In this document: positions 11,332-20,038 of the stretch, piece by piece
Layout of the letters: every line of letters begins with the position of its first letter
Position numbering within the stretch: position 1 is the first letter of the stretch
Assembly: GCA_027494115.1 (NCBI GenBank)
Contig: JAOSJL010000001.1
Location: 1,575,926-1,639,925, forward strand
Reading direction: 5' to 3'
From: Acidimicrobiia bacterium
GTDB taxonomy: Bacteria > Actinomycetota > Acidimicrobiia > IMCC26256 > JAOSJL01
DNA length: 64,000 nucleotides
Notes under the pieces: model-generated
The model's input: the letters and a program-made list of their open reading frames with translations, nothing else
The model's database searches: none
Told to the model about the DNA's origin: nothing
Translations under genes and position numbers: made by a program

Positions 11332-13293
11332 ATGGAGGTAGGCGAAGATCCCGCGTGCCGCGGACGCACGCCGGTGGCGTGGTCGGCACGGCATCCGAAC
11401 ATCGTCCGGATCGTGGCCGTCGCCGCGCTGACATGGGGCGGCGCGTACCTCGTCTGGCGTATCGGGTGGACGCGTCACGGTCAGTCCCCGGCTCTCTACT
11501 GGCCGCTCTTCGTGGCGGAGGCGTTCGGGTGGATCAGCCTCTCGCTCTACGCATTCCTCGCGTGGCGCGTTCCGCGGACTCGGCGGCCGCCGATCACGAC
11601 GGAACGGTCGGTCGACGTCTTCGTGTGCACCTACGACGAACCCGTCGAGGTCGTCCACGCCACCCTCACCGGATGCCAGGCACTCACACAGCCGCACACG
11701 ACGTATCTGCTCGACGACGGTGGGCGACCGGAGATGGAGAAGCTCGCCGACCGCCTCGGCGCCCGATACCTCACCCGTCCCGACAACGAACACGCCAAGG
11801 CGGGGAACATCAACGCCGCTCTCAGCCGTACGAGCGGCGAGCTGGTCGCGATGCTCGACGCCGACCACGTGCCGCTGCCCGACTTCCTCGACGCCACGCT
11901 CGGCTACTTCGACGACCCCGGACTGGCGCTCGTGCAGACGCCCCACGATTTCTACAACCGTGATTCGATGCAGCACACGACCGAAACCCGCCACGAGCAG
12001 TCTCTCTTCTACGACGTGATCGCACCGGGCAAGGACCGTCACAACGCCGCGTTCTGGTGCGGGTCGGCCACGGTGATCCGACGGGAGGCGCTCGAGGAGG
12101 TCGGCGGGGTCCAGGTGGAGACCGTGGCCGAGGACTTCCACACGACCCTCGCCATGCAGTCGCGGGGATGGCGGACCCGGTACCACCACGAGACACTCGT
12201 GCAGGGTCTCGCCCCGCACGACCTGGCCGGTTTCCTGCTCCAACGCGATCGCTGGGCCCGCGGAAACCTGCGGGTGTTCCGCACGAAGGAGAACCCGCTC
12301 ACGTGCCCCGGATTGAGCATCAAGCAGCGGATCAGCTACACGGCGTCACTGCTCAACTACTTCAGCGGAATCCAGCGTCTCACACTGTTGAGTGTGCTGA
12401 TCGCGACGCTCCTTCTCGGGCGTCTTCCGCTCCACGCCACGATCGCCGGACTCGCCCTCTTCTGGCTCCCGTGGTCGCTCCTGGCGTTCGCAGCGACGGG
12501 GTTGCTGGCGAGAGGGTCGCTCGGGCCCACCGACTCGACCCGGTACGGGCTGCTGACGATGGGGATCTACACGCGGTCGCTGCTCAGCATCGTCAGCCGC
12601 ACGAGCCCCGCGTTCAGGGTGACGCCGAAGGAGGGTGTGGATCGCGGCGGGGTCGACGTGCTGCGGGCGTTGCTGTTGGTCACGATCGTCGCCGTCGTGT
12701 TGCTGGGCGCGTGGGTGCTGCGGATGGTCACGTGGCTCGGCCCGTCGGTGCTGCCGTCCCTGACGGGGCTCGCGCTCGCTGCCGCCCTGGTCATCGGCGC
12801 CTACGAGCTCGCTTTCCTCGGAGCCACCCTCGTCCCGCTCGTCCGACGCCGTCAGCTCCGGACCCACTTCCGTTTCCACACCGAGCTGGCCGGGACCGTT
12901 GACGGTTCGGTCGTGCGCGTCGTCGATCTCACACCCCAGGGCTTCGCGCTCGAAGGATTGCGCGCGGTGAGCCCGGGAGACCGAATGACCCTGCACCTCC
13001 GCCTGCCCGGATCCGACGGGAACCTCCACGAGGTCGACGTTCCCGGCGTGGTGATGTCCGTACGCGAGCCCGATGGCCACCCGCAGGAAACGAAGGAATC
13101 GACCGACCCGCTCGTGGGTTGTCGCGCTGTCGACCTGGCTCCGGACGTCTACGACCGGCTCGTCGAGTTCTGCTTCGTCGTCCAGCTGACCCGCGATTTC
13201 CGGACGTTCACCGGTCCGCCGACCCCGGAGACCCGTCGCCGTGCCGCCGCGCGCTTGTCTGCCCCCGACGGCGCGGCTGCTTCGGTCGGCTGA
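11332..13293 (+). CDS. Cellulose-synthase-like GT2 with C-terminal PilZ domain
   Basis: Processive membrane glycosyltransferase of 653 residues. Two N-terminal membrane segments precede a GT2 domain with VDVFVCTYDEP, LDDGG, the metal-binding DXD (LDADHVP), the TED-like AEDFHT and QRDRW (QxxRW). Several more membrane helices and a PilZ domain follow (RRRQLRTHFR and DLTPQGFAL, the c-di-GMP-binding pattern). It probably polymerises a beta-glucan and is switched on by c-di-GMP. No bcsB, bcsC or cellulase gene is adjacent, so the product need not be cellulose. The ATG at 11332 is the best in-frame start; a GTG near 11370 is possible. It is divergent from the thiolase gene. Confidence 0.85.
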   Translation: MEVGEDPACRGRTPVAWSARHPNIVRIVAVAALTWGGAYLVWRIGWTRHGQSPALYWPLFVAEAFGWISLSLYAFLAWRVPRTRRPPITTERSVDVFVCTYDEPVEVVHATLTGCQALTQPHTTYLLDDGGRPEMEKLADRLGARYLTRPDNEHAKAGNINAALSRTSGELVAMLDADHVPLPDFLDATLGYFDDPGLALVQTPHDFYNRDSMQHTTETRHEQSLFYDVIAPGKDRHNAAFWCGSATVIRREALEEVGGVQVETVAEDFHTTLAMQSRGWRTRYHHETLVQGLAPHDLAGFLLQRDRWARGNLRVFRTKENPLTCPGLSIKQRISYTASLLNYFSGIQRLTLLSVLIATLLLGRLPLHATIAGLALFWLPWSLLAFAATGLLARGSLGPTDSTRYGLLTMGIYTRSLLSIVSRTSPAFRVTPKEGVDRGGVDVLRALLLVTIVAVVLLGAWVLRMVTWLGPSVLPSLTGLALAAALVIGAYELAFLGATLVPLVRRRQLRTHFRFHTELAGTVDGSVVRVVDLTPQGFALEGLRAVSPGDRMTLHLRLPGSDGNLHEVDVPGVVMSVREPDGHPQETKESTDPLVGCRAVDLAPDVYDRLVEFCFVVQLTRDFRTFTGPPTPETRRRAAARLSAPDGAAASVG

Positions 13294-13294
13294 A

Positions 13295-14072
13295 TCAGTC
13301 TCCGGCGTCGGTCCCCGGGTCCGCGGGGACGGCCGCGGAATCACGGCACGTCGACCGGTAGGAGCACCACCCGCACACCTCCGCGTCCGCCACGCCTCGC
13401 CAGTCGCCGTCGCGCTCTTCGATCCACATGGCTTCGACGACGGTCCGGATCTCCTCAGTGATCGCTTCGAGATCCTCGGCGTCGGGCTCGAAGGGATCCG
13501 GGTCGTCGGCGACACCTGCGGCGAGGCACTCGTAGCGGAGTCGCAGCGTCAGCCCGCGCGTCGAGGCGTAGCGGGCCAGGATCCAGGCCTGGAGTCGCGC
13601 GCCGGCGTCCTCGCGGACCTCCTCGACGAACGGTGCGCCGGTCTTGTAGTCGCGGGCGTCGAGGAGACCGTCATGGACCCACACGGCGTCGATGCGGGCG
13701 ATGGCCATGAACATGGGGGGAGGAGCGCGGTGGAAACGGGCGACCTCCACCTCGTGAGCGCCGCGGTCGACATCGGGTGGACAGCGCGGGACATGGCGCT
13801 CCACGAAGGCGCGCAGCCGGCGGACCGTGGAGTCGTCGTAGCCGTCGATCACGGAAGCGACGTGGGCATCGTCACGACAGCTTCCCTTCTCGTGGACCAG
13901 GCGCAGCACGTGGTGGGTGAGGAGACCGAGCTTCGCGCTGTCGCTGTCGTCGTCGGAGCCGGGAAGGCCCAGGAGATGGCTCAGGAGGAACTTGCGCCGG
14001 CAGACGTCCCAGGTGCCCCGCGCCGTCGGGCTGAGCGGAACGATGTCGGGGGAGGAGGCGTTCGCGGGTCAC
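13295..14072 (-). CDS. PD-(D/E)XK (RecB/Cas4-like) nuclease family protein (one indel)
   Basis: About 258 residues after correction. The core has a nuclease motif II/III pattern, IDAVWVHDGLLDARDYKTG (Asp ... Asp-x-Lys), and ends in a Cys cluster, CGWCSYRSTCRDS, like the Fe-S or zinc cluster of Cas4/AddB-type nucleases; an N-terminal CRRKF adds another Cys. The GTG at 14072 overlaps the stop of the upstream gene (GTGA), so the two are translationally coupled. The frame is restored if the G5 run at 14048-14052 loses one base, reading TRERLLPDIVPLSPTARGTW. No cas1, cas2 or CRISPR array is present, so a repair or recombination role is more likely than CRISPR adaptation. Confidence 0.72.
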
Positions 14073-14794
14073 CGGTGCGCCTTGCAGCGCGAGACGTATC
14101 GACACCGGCCGCATTCCATGCTCTTGCGGGGTCGACCGTCGTTCGCGATCTCGCGTACGACGCGCAGCCGATCGTCGAGCCACGTGTCGAGACGGTCGCG
14201 CTCCGCTTCGGGGTGGATCTGTTCGTCGAAGGTCAGAGTCCCGTCGCGCAGGTTCGCGCCGCGGAGACGCAGAGGGCCGTCTCTGACCTGCTCGGCGACG
14301 CGGGCGACGGCGAAGAGGATCCCGGGGTCCTCGAGCGGATCCGCGGGTGCCGGCCAGCCATCGAGATCCAGGAACCGCAACTCCGCGTGTGCGGAGGCGT
14401 CTTCGACGAACAGGTCCACGCCCGCCACGAGGCGGACACCGCGCTCCACGTCGATCGTTTCCCACTCGTCGAGATCCAGCGTGCGCGCCGGGTCGTCGGC
14501 GAACACGTCGACGTAGGCGGAGACCGCGGCGTCGAAACCCGCGCCCTCCTCCGGAACAAGGCTCGGTAGGGCTTCGAAGTGGCTGAGTTCGGCGACCCGC
14601 AACTCGGCATGGGCGACCCGGGCCTGGGCGAGCACGTGTGTCTTGACCCGGTAGCGCAGGTTCGCGCCGGTGTTGGAGCGGGCTCCGCTGTGGTCGAACC
14701 GGACGCGCAGCGGGCACATCGACTCCACGTTCCGCAGGATTCCCGGTGTGATCCGCGGCAGATCCTCGATGTCCGCTTTCGGCGCCGCACCCAT
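14069..14794 (-). CDS. Cas4-like PD-(D/E)XK family protein, possibly inactive
   Basis: A 241-residue partner of the nuclease gene downstream. It ends in a similar Cys cluster (MECGRCRYVSRCKAHR) and has an N-terminal CPLRVRFDHSG like the entry motif of Cas4/PDDEXK_1 proteins. The segment that should carry the active site reads GVDLFVEDASAHAELRFLDL: the Asp is there but the catalytic Lys is replaced (ELR), so it may be a structural subunit. The ATG at 14794 begins the conserved part. It is coupled by a 4-nt overlap to the active-looking paralogue. Divergent from the DUF4012 gene. Confidence 0.65.
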   Translation of the reverse strand: MGAAPKADIEDLPRITPGILRNVESMCPLRVRFDHSGARSNTGANLRYRVKTHVLAQARVAHAELRVAELSHFEALPSLVPEEGAGFDAAVSAYVDVFADDPARTLDLDEWETIDVERGVRLVAGVDLFVEDASAHAELRFLDLDGWPAPADPLEDPGILFAVARVAEQVRDGPLRLRGANLRDGTLTFDEQIHPEAERDRLDTWLDDRLRVVREIANDGRPRKSMECGRCRYVSRCKAHR

Positions 14795-14863
14795 GAGGTG
14801 AGCGTACGCGTGCCCTTCGGCACCTCCGTGTCTGTCACGGAAACGGGTTGCGCCTCTCCTACG

Positions 14864-16642
14864 ATGAGCCGATGCCGGAGTCGTCCCCACCCCCGCCGTC
14901 CCGTGCCCCGAAGGCGCCGTCGTTGGCTGTGGGTCGTGCTCGGTGTGGGGCTGTTCGTCGTGGTGTGGCTGATCGCCACCACCGCCACGCTCTTCGCCGC
15001 GCGGTCCGACGTGTCGAGCGGTGTGGACGCTCTCGAATCGGCGCGTGACGAACTCTCGCCGTCCGACCTGATCGAGGGCACAGGTCTCGAAACGCTGGCC
15101 GAGGCGGAAGAGGCCTTCCAGGACGCGCGCAGCAAGGTCCGCGGACCCCTGGTCACGCCGTTGCGTGCCCTTCCGGTCGTCGGACGCCAGATCCGCTCGG
15201 TCGACGCCATGTCGGGTGCCGCCGCCGGTGTTGTGGCTGCCGGCACCGTCGCTATCGAGGAGGCGCAGGCGGAGCTCGACAAGGACCCCACCGCCGCCGA
15301 ACGTGTCGGCGCAATGCGGAATCTCGCTCTGACTGCGGACACCGCTCGGGCCGAGGTCGCAGCGGCAGATCTCGGTCCCACCGAGGCCCTCGTGGGACCG
15401 TTGGCCGATGCTCGCAACGAGTTCGCCGCCGAGCTTGCGGACGCGGAGGAGTCCCTGGGCAAGGTGACGCTCGTGGCCGACGCGTTGGCCGGTCTCTTCG
15501 AAGGGCCGACGCGATACGTCCTCGTTGCTGCCAACAACGCCGAGATGCGCGGAGGCTCCGGGATGTTGCTGTCCGCCGGCCCCCTCGTGGCGGTAGATGG
15601 CACGATCGAGGTCGGCGATCTGGTGTCGACAGCCGACCTGCGGCTTCCGCCAGGTGCTGTCCCGCTGGATCCCGAGAGCGACCTGGCGAAGCGGTGGGGC
15701 TTTCTCTCACCGAACGAGGAGTGGCGCAACCTCGCCACGACGCCGAACTTCGACATGACGGGCCCGCTCACTGCTCGGATGTGGACGGCGGCGACGGGTC
15801 AACAGGTCGACGGAGTTCTGGCCGTGGATCCCGTGGGACTCCAGGCGCTGCTGGCAGCAACGGGCCCGGTCGAGGTCGACGGCGAGGTGATCGACGAAGA
15901 CAACGTTCTCGCCTTCCTCTTCCACGACCAGTATGCCGATGTTTCCTATGACGACCCCGAGCAGTCAGCGCGTCGAGAGCGCCTGGGCGACATCGCTGGC
16001 GCCGTCGTGGACGCGCTCGACGAAGGCGATTACGACACTGCCACACTGGCCGAGACTCTCATCGACGCCGCCGAAGGCCGCCACATCCTGGCCTGGTCCG
16101 AACAGCCCGATGAGCAGGCAGGCTGGGAGGCAGCCAGGATCGACGGCGAGCTCGACGCCGATTCCGTGATGGTCTCGGTGCTGAACCGCGGAGCGAACAA
16201 GCTCGATCAGTTCCTGGACGTCCAGTCGGATCTGACGATCCGCGCTGTGGACGAGGGGTCCGAGGCCACGCTCCGGATCACCTTGGCCAATGACACTCCC
16301 GCGGGGGAGCCGCCCTACATCGCCGGGCCCCATCCCCGCACCAACCTCGAGGAGGGCTCCTACCGTGGGCTCCTCTCGGTGGACGTGCCGGGCACGGCTT
16401 CGGATGTGGCTCTGGAGGGCACGGGGAGGATCGCCGCCATCGGCTCCGACGGTGCGGCGCAGGTCATCGCGGGCGAGATCGAGGTCCCGCGCGGGGGGAC
16501 TCTCGAGGCGGTGGTGACCTTCCTGCTCCCCGAAGGCGTGGATGAGATCACCGTCGAGTCCTCTTCGCGGGTTCCCGGCGTGTCCTGGTCTGCCGAAGGC
16601 GACGTGTGGACCGACACCACCCCACGACGGGTGGTCTGGTAA
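14864..16642 (+). CDS. DUF4012 membrane-anchored extracellular protein
   Basis: A 592-residue protein with an Arg-rich cytoplasmic N-terminus (RRRRRWLWVV), one membrane helix (VVLGVGLFVVVWLIATTAT) and a large extracytoplasmic domain of the DUF4012 type (ALPVVGRQIRSVDAMSGAAA; FEGPTRYVLVAANNAEMRGG; FLSPNEEWRNLATTPNFD). DUF4012 proteins often sit by actinobacterial cell-surface polysaccharide genes, as here; their reaction is unknown. The ATG at 14864 is in frame, but TACGAT at 14860-14865 would serve as -10 box for an ATG at 14872. That start joins this frame if the C5 run at 14890-14894 has one extra base (MPESSPPRRP...). Confidence 0.8.
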   Translation: MSRCRSRPHPRRPVPRRRRRWLWVVLGVGLFVVVWLIATTATLFAARSDVSSGVDALESARDELSPSDLIEGTGLETLAEAEEAFQDARSKVRGPLVTPLRALPVVGRQIRSVDAMSGAAAGVVAAGTVAIEEAQAELDKDPTAAERVGAMRNLALTADTARAEVAAADLGPTEALVGPLADARNEFAAELADAEESLGKVTLVADALAGLFEGPTRYVLVAANNAEMRGGSGMLLSAGPLVAVDGTIEVGDLVSTADLRLPPGAVPLDPESDLAKRWGFLSPNEEWRNLATTPNFDMTGPLTARMWTAATGQQVDGVLAVDPVGLQALLAATGPVEVDGEVIDEDNVLAFLFHDQYADVSYDDPEQSARRERLGDIAGAVVDALDEGDYDTATLAETLIDAAEGRHILAWSEQPDEQAGWEAARIDGELDADSVMVSVLNRGANKLDQFLDVQSDLTIRAVDEGSEATLRITLANDTPAGEPPYIAGPHPRTNLEEGSYRGLLSVDVPGTASDVALEGTGRIAAIGSDGAAQVIAGEIEVPRGGTLEAVVTFLLPEGVDEITVESSSRVPGVSWSAEGDVWTDTTPRRVVW

Positions 16643-16740
16643 CAAGGTGGGGTGCAAGACCGACTTTTTCTCAGGAACTTCCGTCTTCTCGGATCCTCCC
16701 GCCTACGGGCGACATGGGAAACAATGAGTACACTCCTGAC

Positions 16741-16769
16741 TTGCACGCGCTGCCGGGGATTGCTACTCT
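16741..16769 (+). promoter_or_regulatory. Promoter of the small LPXTG protein gene
   Basis: TTGCAC (16741-16746) and TACTCT (16764-16769) are separated by 17 nt, a standard housekeeping-sigma spacing. The predicted leader of about 65 nt contains a 6-bp hairpin (agggcc 16782-16787 / ggccct 16802-16807) followed by a T-rich run (atttctgtttt), which could act as an attenuator. The gap 16643-16840 contains nothing else recognised. Confidence 0.6.
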
Positions 16770-16839
16770 GAGTGGTCACAGAGGGCCAGCCAGGGTCTTT
16801 CGGCCCTATTTCTGTTTTCCGAGCCAGGGAGGCTCCCCC

Positions 16840-17166
16840 ATGATCAACACCACGGCCAAGCGTGCGTCTCTGGCGTTTCTCCTCGCCGTCCTCGTCACCC
16901 TCGTGGCCCTGCCCCTCGCGGCCGGAGCGCAGGAAGCCGACGACCCCTACACGACGAACCCGACCGATCCGCCCACGTCCGACGTCGCCGACACGAGCGT
17001 CGTGAACGATACCGGTACCGAGGTCGCAGGAGAGCAGGTGTCGAGCAACACGCTGCCGTTCACCGGTGGCGACGCAGCTGTTCTCGCGGCAATCGGTGTC
17101 GGCCTCGTGGTCGCCGGAGCCGTCCTCGTCGTCACCCGTCGGCGTCGTTCCGACTCCCTGGCCTGA
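16840..17166 (+). CDS. Small LPXTG-anchored surface protein
   Basis: A 108-residue secreted protein: signal peptide (AFLLAVLVTLVALPLAAGAQ), a short Asp/Thr/Val-rich mature part, the sorting motif NTLPFTGGD, a membrane helix and an RRRR tail. It has almost no folded domain between export and anchor signals, so it may be a wall-displayed spacer or a sortase substrate of structural use. The ATG has a strong GGGAGG ribosome-binding site. It shares the LPFTG anchor with the giant adhesin at the window start. The sugar-phosphate transferase gene follows 50 nt later. Confidence 0.8.
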   Translation: MINTTAKRASLAFLLAVLVTLVALPLAAGAQEADDPYTTNPTDPPTSDVADTSVVNDTGTEVAGEQVSSNTLPFTGGDAAVLAAIGVGLVVAGAVLVVTRRRRSDSLA

Positions 17167-17215
17167 GGGATCGTTTCCGAACTCGCTCAAGACCGGGTTC
17201 GGGGGCGCCGACACC

Positions 17216-18652
17216 ATGGCCATCGAGGCACCTTTCACCACCCCGCCGCAGGGCGACGTCACCGCACAGCGGAACGGCGTTGCTTCTACGACGCGCCGTC
17301 GCTGGCTGCGTGCCGCACCGGCGCGACGCAGCACGCCGACGTGGCGGTTCGTTGCTTTCCTCATGGCCGGCGACGCCGTGGCGCTCGCCGGAGCTCTGGC
17401 CATCACGGGGGCCTGGAACCTGGTGGGTGCGGTGTACGTCTTTGCGGCGCTCGCCGTCCTCGCGCTCAGCGGTGAGTACCGGCGGCGCATCACGCTGCGC
17501 GCGCTCGACGAGGCTCCCCGGCTCGCCGGACGCCTGGCCGTACCCCTGCTGCTCGCCGGTCCCCTCGCACTGACCACCTCGGTGGCGACGAGCGTCCTGT
17601 GGGCGCCCTTGATCGCCATCGGGACCGTCGTCTCCGTGCGCATCGTCAGCTACGCACTGATCCGGCGTGCCCGGCGCCGCGGCGCCGTGGCGGTCAACGC
17701 CGTCGTGCTGGGTGCCGGCAACGTCGGCACCGAGCTGGTCGAGCTGCTCCAGGCACACCCCGAGTACGGACTCGCCCCACTTGGATTCCTCGACCAGGTC
17801 GACGACGTCGACCTGCCCGCACCCCTGCTGGGCGACATCACCGAGCTCGAGACTGTGCTGAAGACCATCGACGTGCAGGCCATCGTGGTGGCTTTCGGTC
17901 CGACCCGCGAGGCTGATCTCGTCAGCGTGATGCGAATGGCGTCGCAGTACAACGTGGAGCTCTACGTTGTCCCGCGGTTCTTCGACGTCGGAGTGGCTCC
18001 TGAGGGCCCCGACACCGACGACGTCTGGGGTATCCCTCTCTACCGGGTACGCCGCGCGGCGCTGCGAACGGGAGCGTGGGGGGCCAAGCGCTCCACGGAC
18101 GTGCTCGTCTCGGGTGTGGCGCTGACGCTGCTGTCTCCGCTGTTGGGGCTCCTGGCTCTCGCTGTCCGACTGACGAGTTCCGGCCCGGTCCTCTTCCGCC
18201 AGAGGCGTGTCGGTCAGCACGGCCATGAGTTCGAGCTTCTCAAGTTCCGGACCCTTCGGGTCAGCGACGACTCTGACACCGAGTGGGTGCCCGACGACCA
18301 CCGGGTCACGCGAGTCGGCGGCTTCCTGCGCCGTACGAGCCTCGATGAGCTTCCGCAGTTCTGGAACGTGTTGCGGGGCGACATGTCGCTCGTCGGAGCG
18401 CGTCCCGAGCGACCGCACTTCGTGTCCGAGTTCGACGACTCGATCGAGGGCTACGTCGACCGGCACCGTCTCCCCGTCGGGATGACGGGCTGGGCACAGG
18501 TTCACGGTCTGCGGGGCGACACCTCCATCGAGGAGCGGGTGCGCTTCGACAACCAGTACATCGAGCACTGGTCGCCGTGGCGCGACGCTGTCATACTCGC
18601 CCGCACGGGCGCCGAGGTTCTGAACGGCCGGGGCGTGCACTCCGAGGAGTAG
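17216..18652 (+). CDS. Polyprenyl-phosphate sugar-1-phosphate transferase (initiating enzyme)
   Basis: A 478-residue membrane protein that puts the first sugar phosphate on undecaprenyl phosphate. N-terminal membrane segments are followed by a CoA-binding-like/Rossmann module ([18 protein letters not shown]), a further membrane hairpin ([20 protein letters not shown]), and the C-terminal catalytic bacterial-sugar-transferase domain: [69 protein letters not shown]. The layout is that of WbaP/CpsE-type enzymes. The ATG at 17216 is the first start giving a normal N-terminus; its ribosome-binding site is weak. It heads the polysaccharide locus. Confidence 0.93.
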   Translation: MAIEAPFTTPPQGDVTAQRNGVASTTRRRWLRAAPARRSTPTWRFVAFLMAGDAVALAGALAITGAWNLVGAVYVFAALAVLALSGEYRRRITLRALDEAPRLAGRLAVPLLLAGPLALTTSVATSVLWAPLIAIGTVVSVRIVSYALIRRARRRGAVAVNAVVLGAGNVGTELVELLQAHPEYGLAPLGFLDQVDDVDLPAPLLGDITELETVLKTIDVQAIVVAFGPTREADLVSVMRMASQYNVELYVVPRFFDVGVAPEGPDTDDVWGIPLYRVRRAALRTGAWGAKRSTDVLVSGVALTLLSPLLGLLALAVRLTSSGPVLFRQRRVGQHGHEFELLKFRTLRVSDDSDTEWVPDDHRVTRVGGFLRRTSLDELPQFWNVLRGDMSLVGARPERPHFVSEFDDSIEGYVDRHRLPVGMTGWAQVHGLRGDTSIEERVRFDNQYIEHWSPWRDAVILARTGAEVLNGRGVHSEE

Positions 18653-18710
18653 GCGTCCACGGCAGTGGCTGGTGGGTGCCGCTGTTCGTCGACGGCCGGA
18701 CGGTCCCCGT

Positions 18711-18744
18711 TCGTCGGATCCGACGAGTCAGCCTGATCCGACGA
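18711..18744. terminator. Hairpin between convergent genes
   Basis: TCGTCGGATC and GATCCGACGA form a 10-bp stem with a 14-nt loop, and an embedded 14-nt perfect palindrome lies at 18712-18725. It sits between the sugar transferase stop and the GH26-like gene stop (18728), so it could end transcription from both sides. Confidence 0.5.
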
Positions 18745-19846
18745 GTTCGCGGTACAGGGCCGCCGACTGGGGGAACTGCCCGTCGGACAACATGTGCGCA
18801 CCATCGGTGTGGTCGAACTCGAAGTACACGTGGTATTCGACGTTCGATGAAGCGATGAAGTCGCGCATGTTCTGGATGAAGGACGGTGCGTCGCCGCCCC
18901 CGTGGCCGTCATCTCGTTCCGACACACCCCATTCCGGGATGCTCAATGGCTTGCCGTGGTTCTGCGCGAAGTTTCGCCAGAACACCAAGCCTCGTTCTCC
19001 GTGGTAGATCTCGTTCCAGCGAACGGCGGGATCCTGGTAGCCCGAAGCCCACGACTGGTCGTAGACGTCGACGCCGACGTAGTCGACGTACTCGTCACCG
19101 GGGTAGGCGTCCTCGGCGTAGAAGGGCGTGCCGCCTTCCCAGTCGTTGAGTCCGAGCGTCGGGTTCCAATCGAAGGCGAAGTCTGCTCCAGGAACGCTGC
19201 GCATCGTGTTGACGATCTGGCGCCAGTAGCCGATGAACCCAACGGGATCGGCCTTCGCCCGCCATCGGTACCAGTTCCCGTTGAATTCCCATCCCAGGCG
19301 CAGGATGGCGTCGCTCTGGCCTCCCGACACGAGAAGCTCCGCGAGCCTTCTGAAGTGATCGTTGTAGGCCCCCGACGCGCCGGTGGCCAGCGACCCGCCT
19401 GTGTCAGGAATGATGGGAACGCCGTACGACATCCGGTACCCGGTCCCTTCCCAGCTGGAGACCCACCAGCCCGGGGACTCGATCGTGCTCCAGTTGGTGC
19501 CGGCGAAGAAGTCCTCGGCCACGTCGACGGATGTGCCCAGCCAGTTCCCGTAGTTGTCCACCCCGCCGGTGTTGGCGGCACCCCTGTAGACACCGAGATC
19601 AGCAGAAAGAGGGTCGGCCGGGTCACCGGGGTCGGCGGGAGGGTTGTTCGGCGGGTCCGGAGCCTCCTCCTGTGGCGGAGGCGGGTTCTTCTTGTGGCGG
19701 CCCCCGCCATGGCCATTCGGAGCCCCCGCCGACGCTGGAATACAGGCGCTGATGAGCAGGGCCATGGCCAAAGCCAGCATGAGCGGAGCGTAACGGCGAC
19801 GGGCTTTGGAGGGGGAAGGTTCGAGTGACTCGACGAGGTCTGACAT
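18728..19846 (-). CDS. GH26-like endoglycanase lipoprotein
   Basis: A 372-residue exported lipoprotein with a signal peptide ending in a lipobox (ALLISAC), then a Pro-rich linker and a TIM-barrel glycosidase domain. Glu in LRLGWEFNGNWYRW fits the acid/base and Glu in SIPEWGVSERDDG fits the nucleophile of clan GH-A (GH26-like). Family members cut beta-mannans or related beta-glycans. Lying inside a polysaccharide locus and facing the outside, it may trim or release the locus's own polymer; the substrate is inferred only. The start has AGG-type spacing (cggaggcactc before the ATG of the complement, in the plus-strand sense tgtcagacctc). Confidence 0.75.
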   Translation of the reverse strand: MSDLVESLEPSPSKARRRYAPLMLALAMALLISACIPASAGAPNGHGGGRHKKNPPPPQEEAPDPPNNPPADPGDPADPLSADLGVYRGAANTGGVDNYGNWLGTSVDVAEDFFAGTNWSTIESPGWWVSSWEGTGYRMSYGVPIIPDTGGSLATGASGAYNDHFRRLAELLVSGGQSDAILRLGWEFNGNWYRWRAKADPVGFIGYWRQIVNTMRSVPGADFAFDWNPTLGLNDWEGGTPFYAEDAYPGDEYVDYVGVDVYDQSWASGYQDPAVRWNEIYHGERGLVFWRNFAQNHGKPLSIPEWGVSERDDGHGGGDAPSFIQNMRDFIASSNVEYHVYFEFDHTDGAHMLSDGQFPQSAALYRELVGSG

Positions 19847-20038
19847 TCGGAGGCACTCCCATACCGGTTGACGACTGAACGGCGCTCGGACCGAGTAGGT
19901 CTGGCACGTACAGTGGTCGGCATCTCACGCTCCGCACTTGAGCGGAGGATGAGAGCACTCCAGGAGACAAGGTCTGTCCGGAGTTCCGAGCCGAGGGTTC
20001 TCGTCGAGCCGGCGGACCCTACGATCGGCTCGCTCACC

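Noticed and set aside
13241..14569. A plus-strand 442-codon frame
   Set aside because: It is antisense to the two PD-(D/E)XK-type genes, which carry recognisable Cys clusters and a nuclease motif.
13295..14794. CRISPR adaptation locus based on Cas4-like proteins
   Set aside because: No cas1/cas2, no other cas genes and no repeat-spacer array anywhere in the window.
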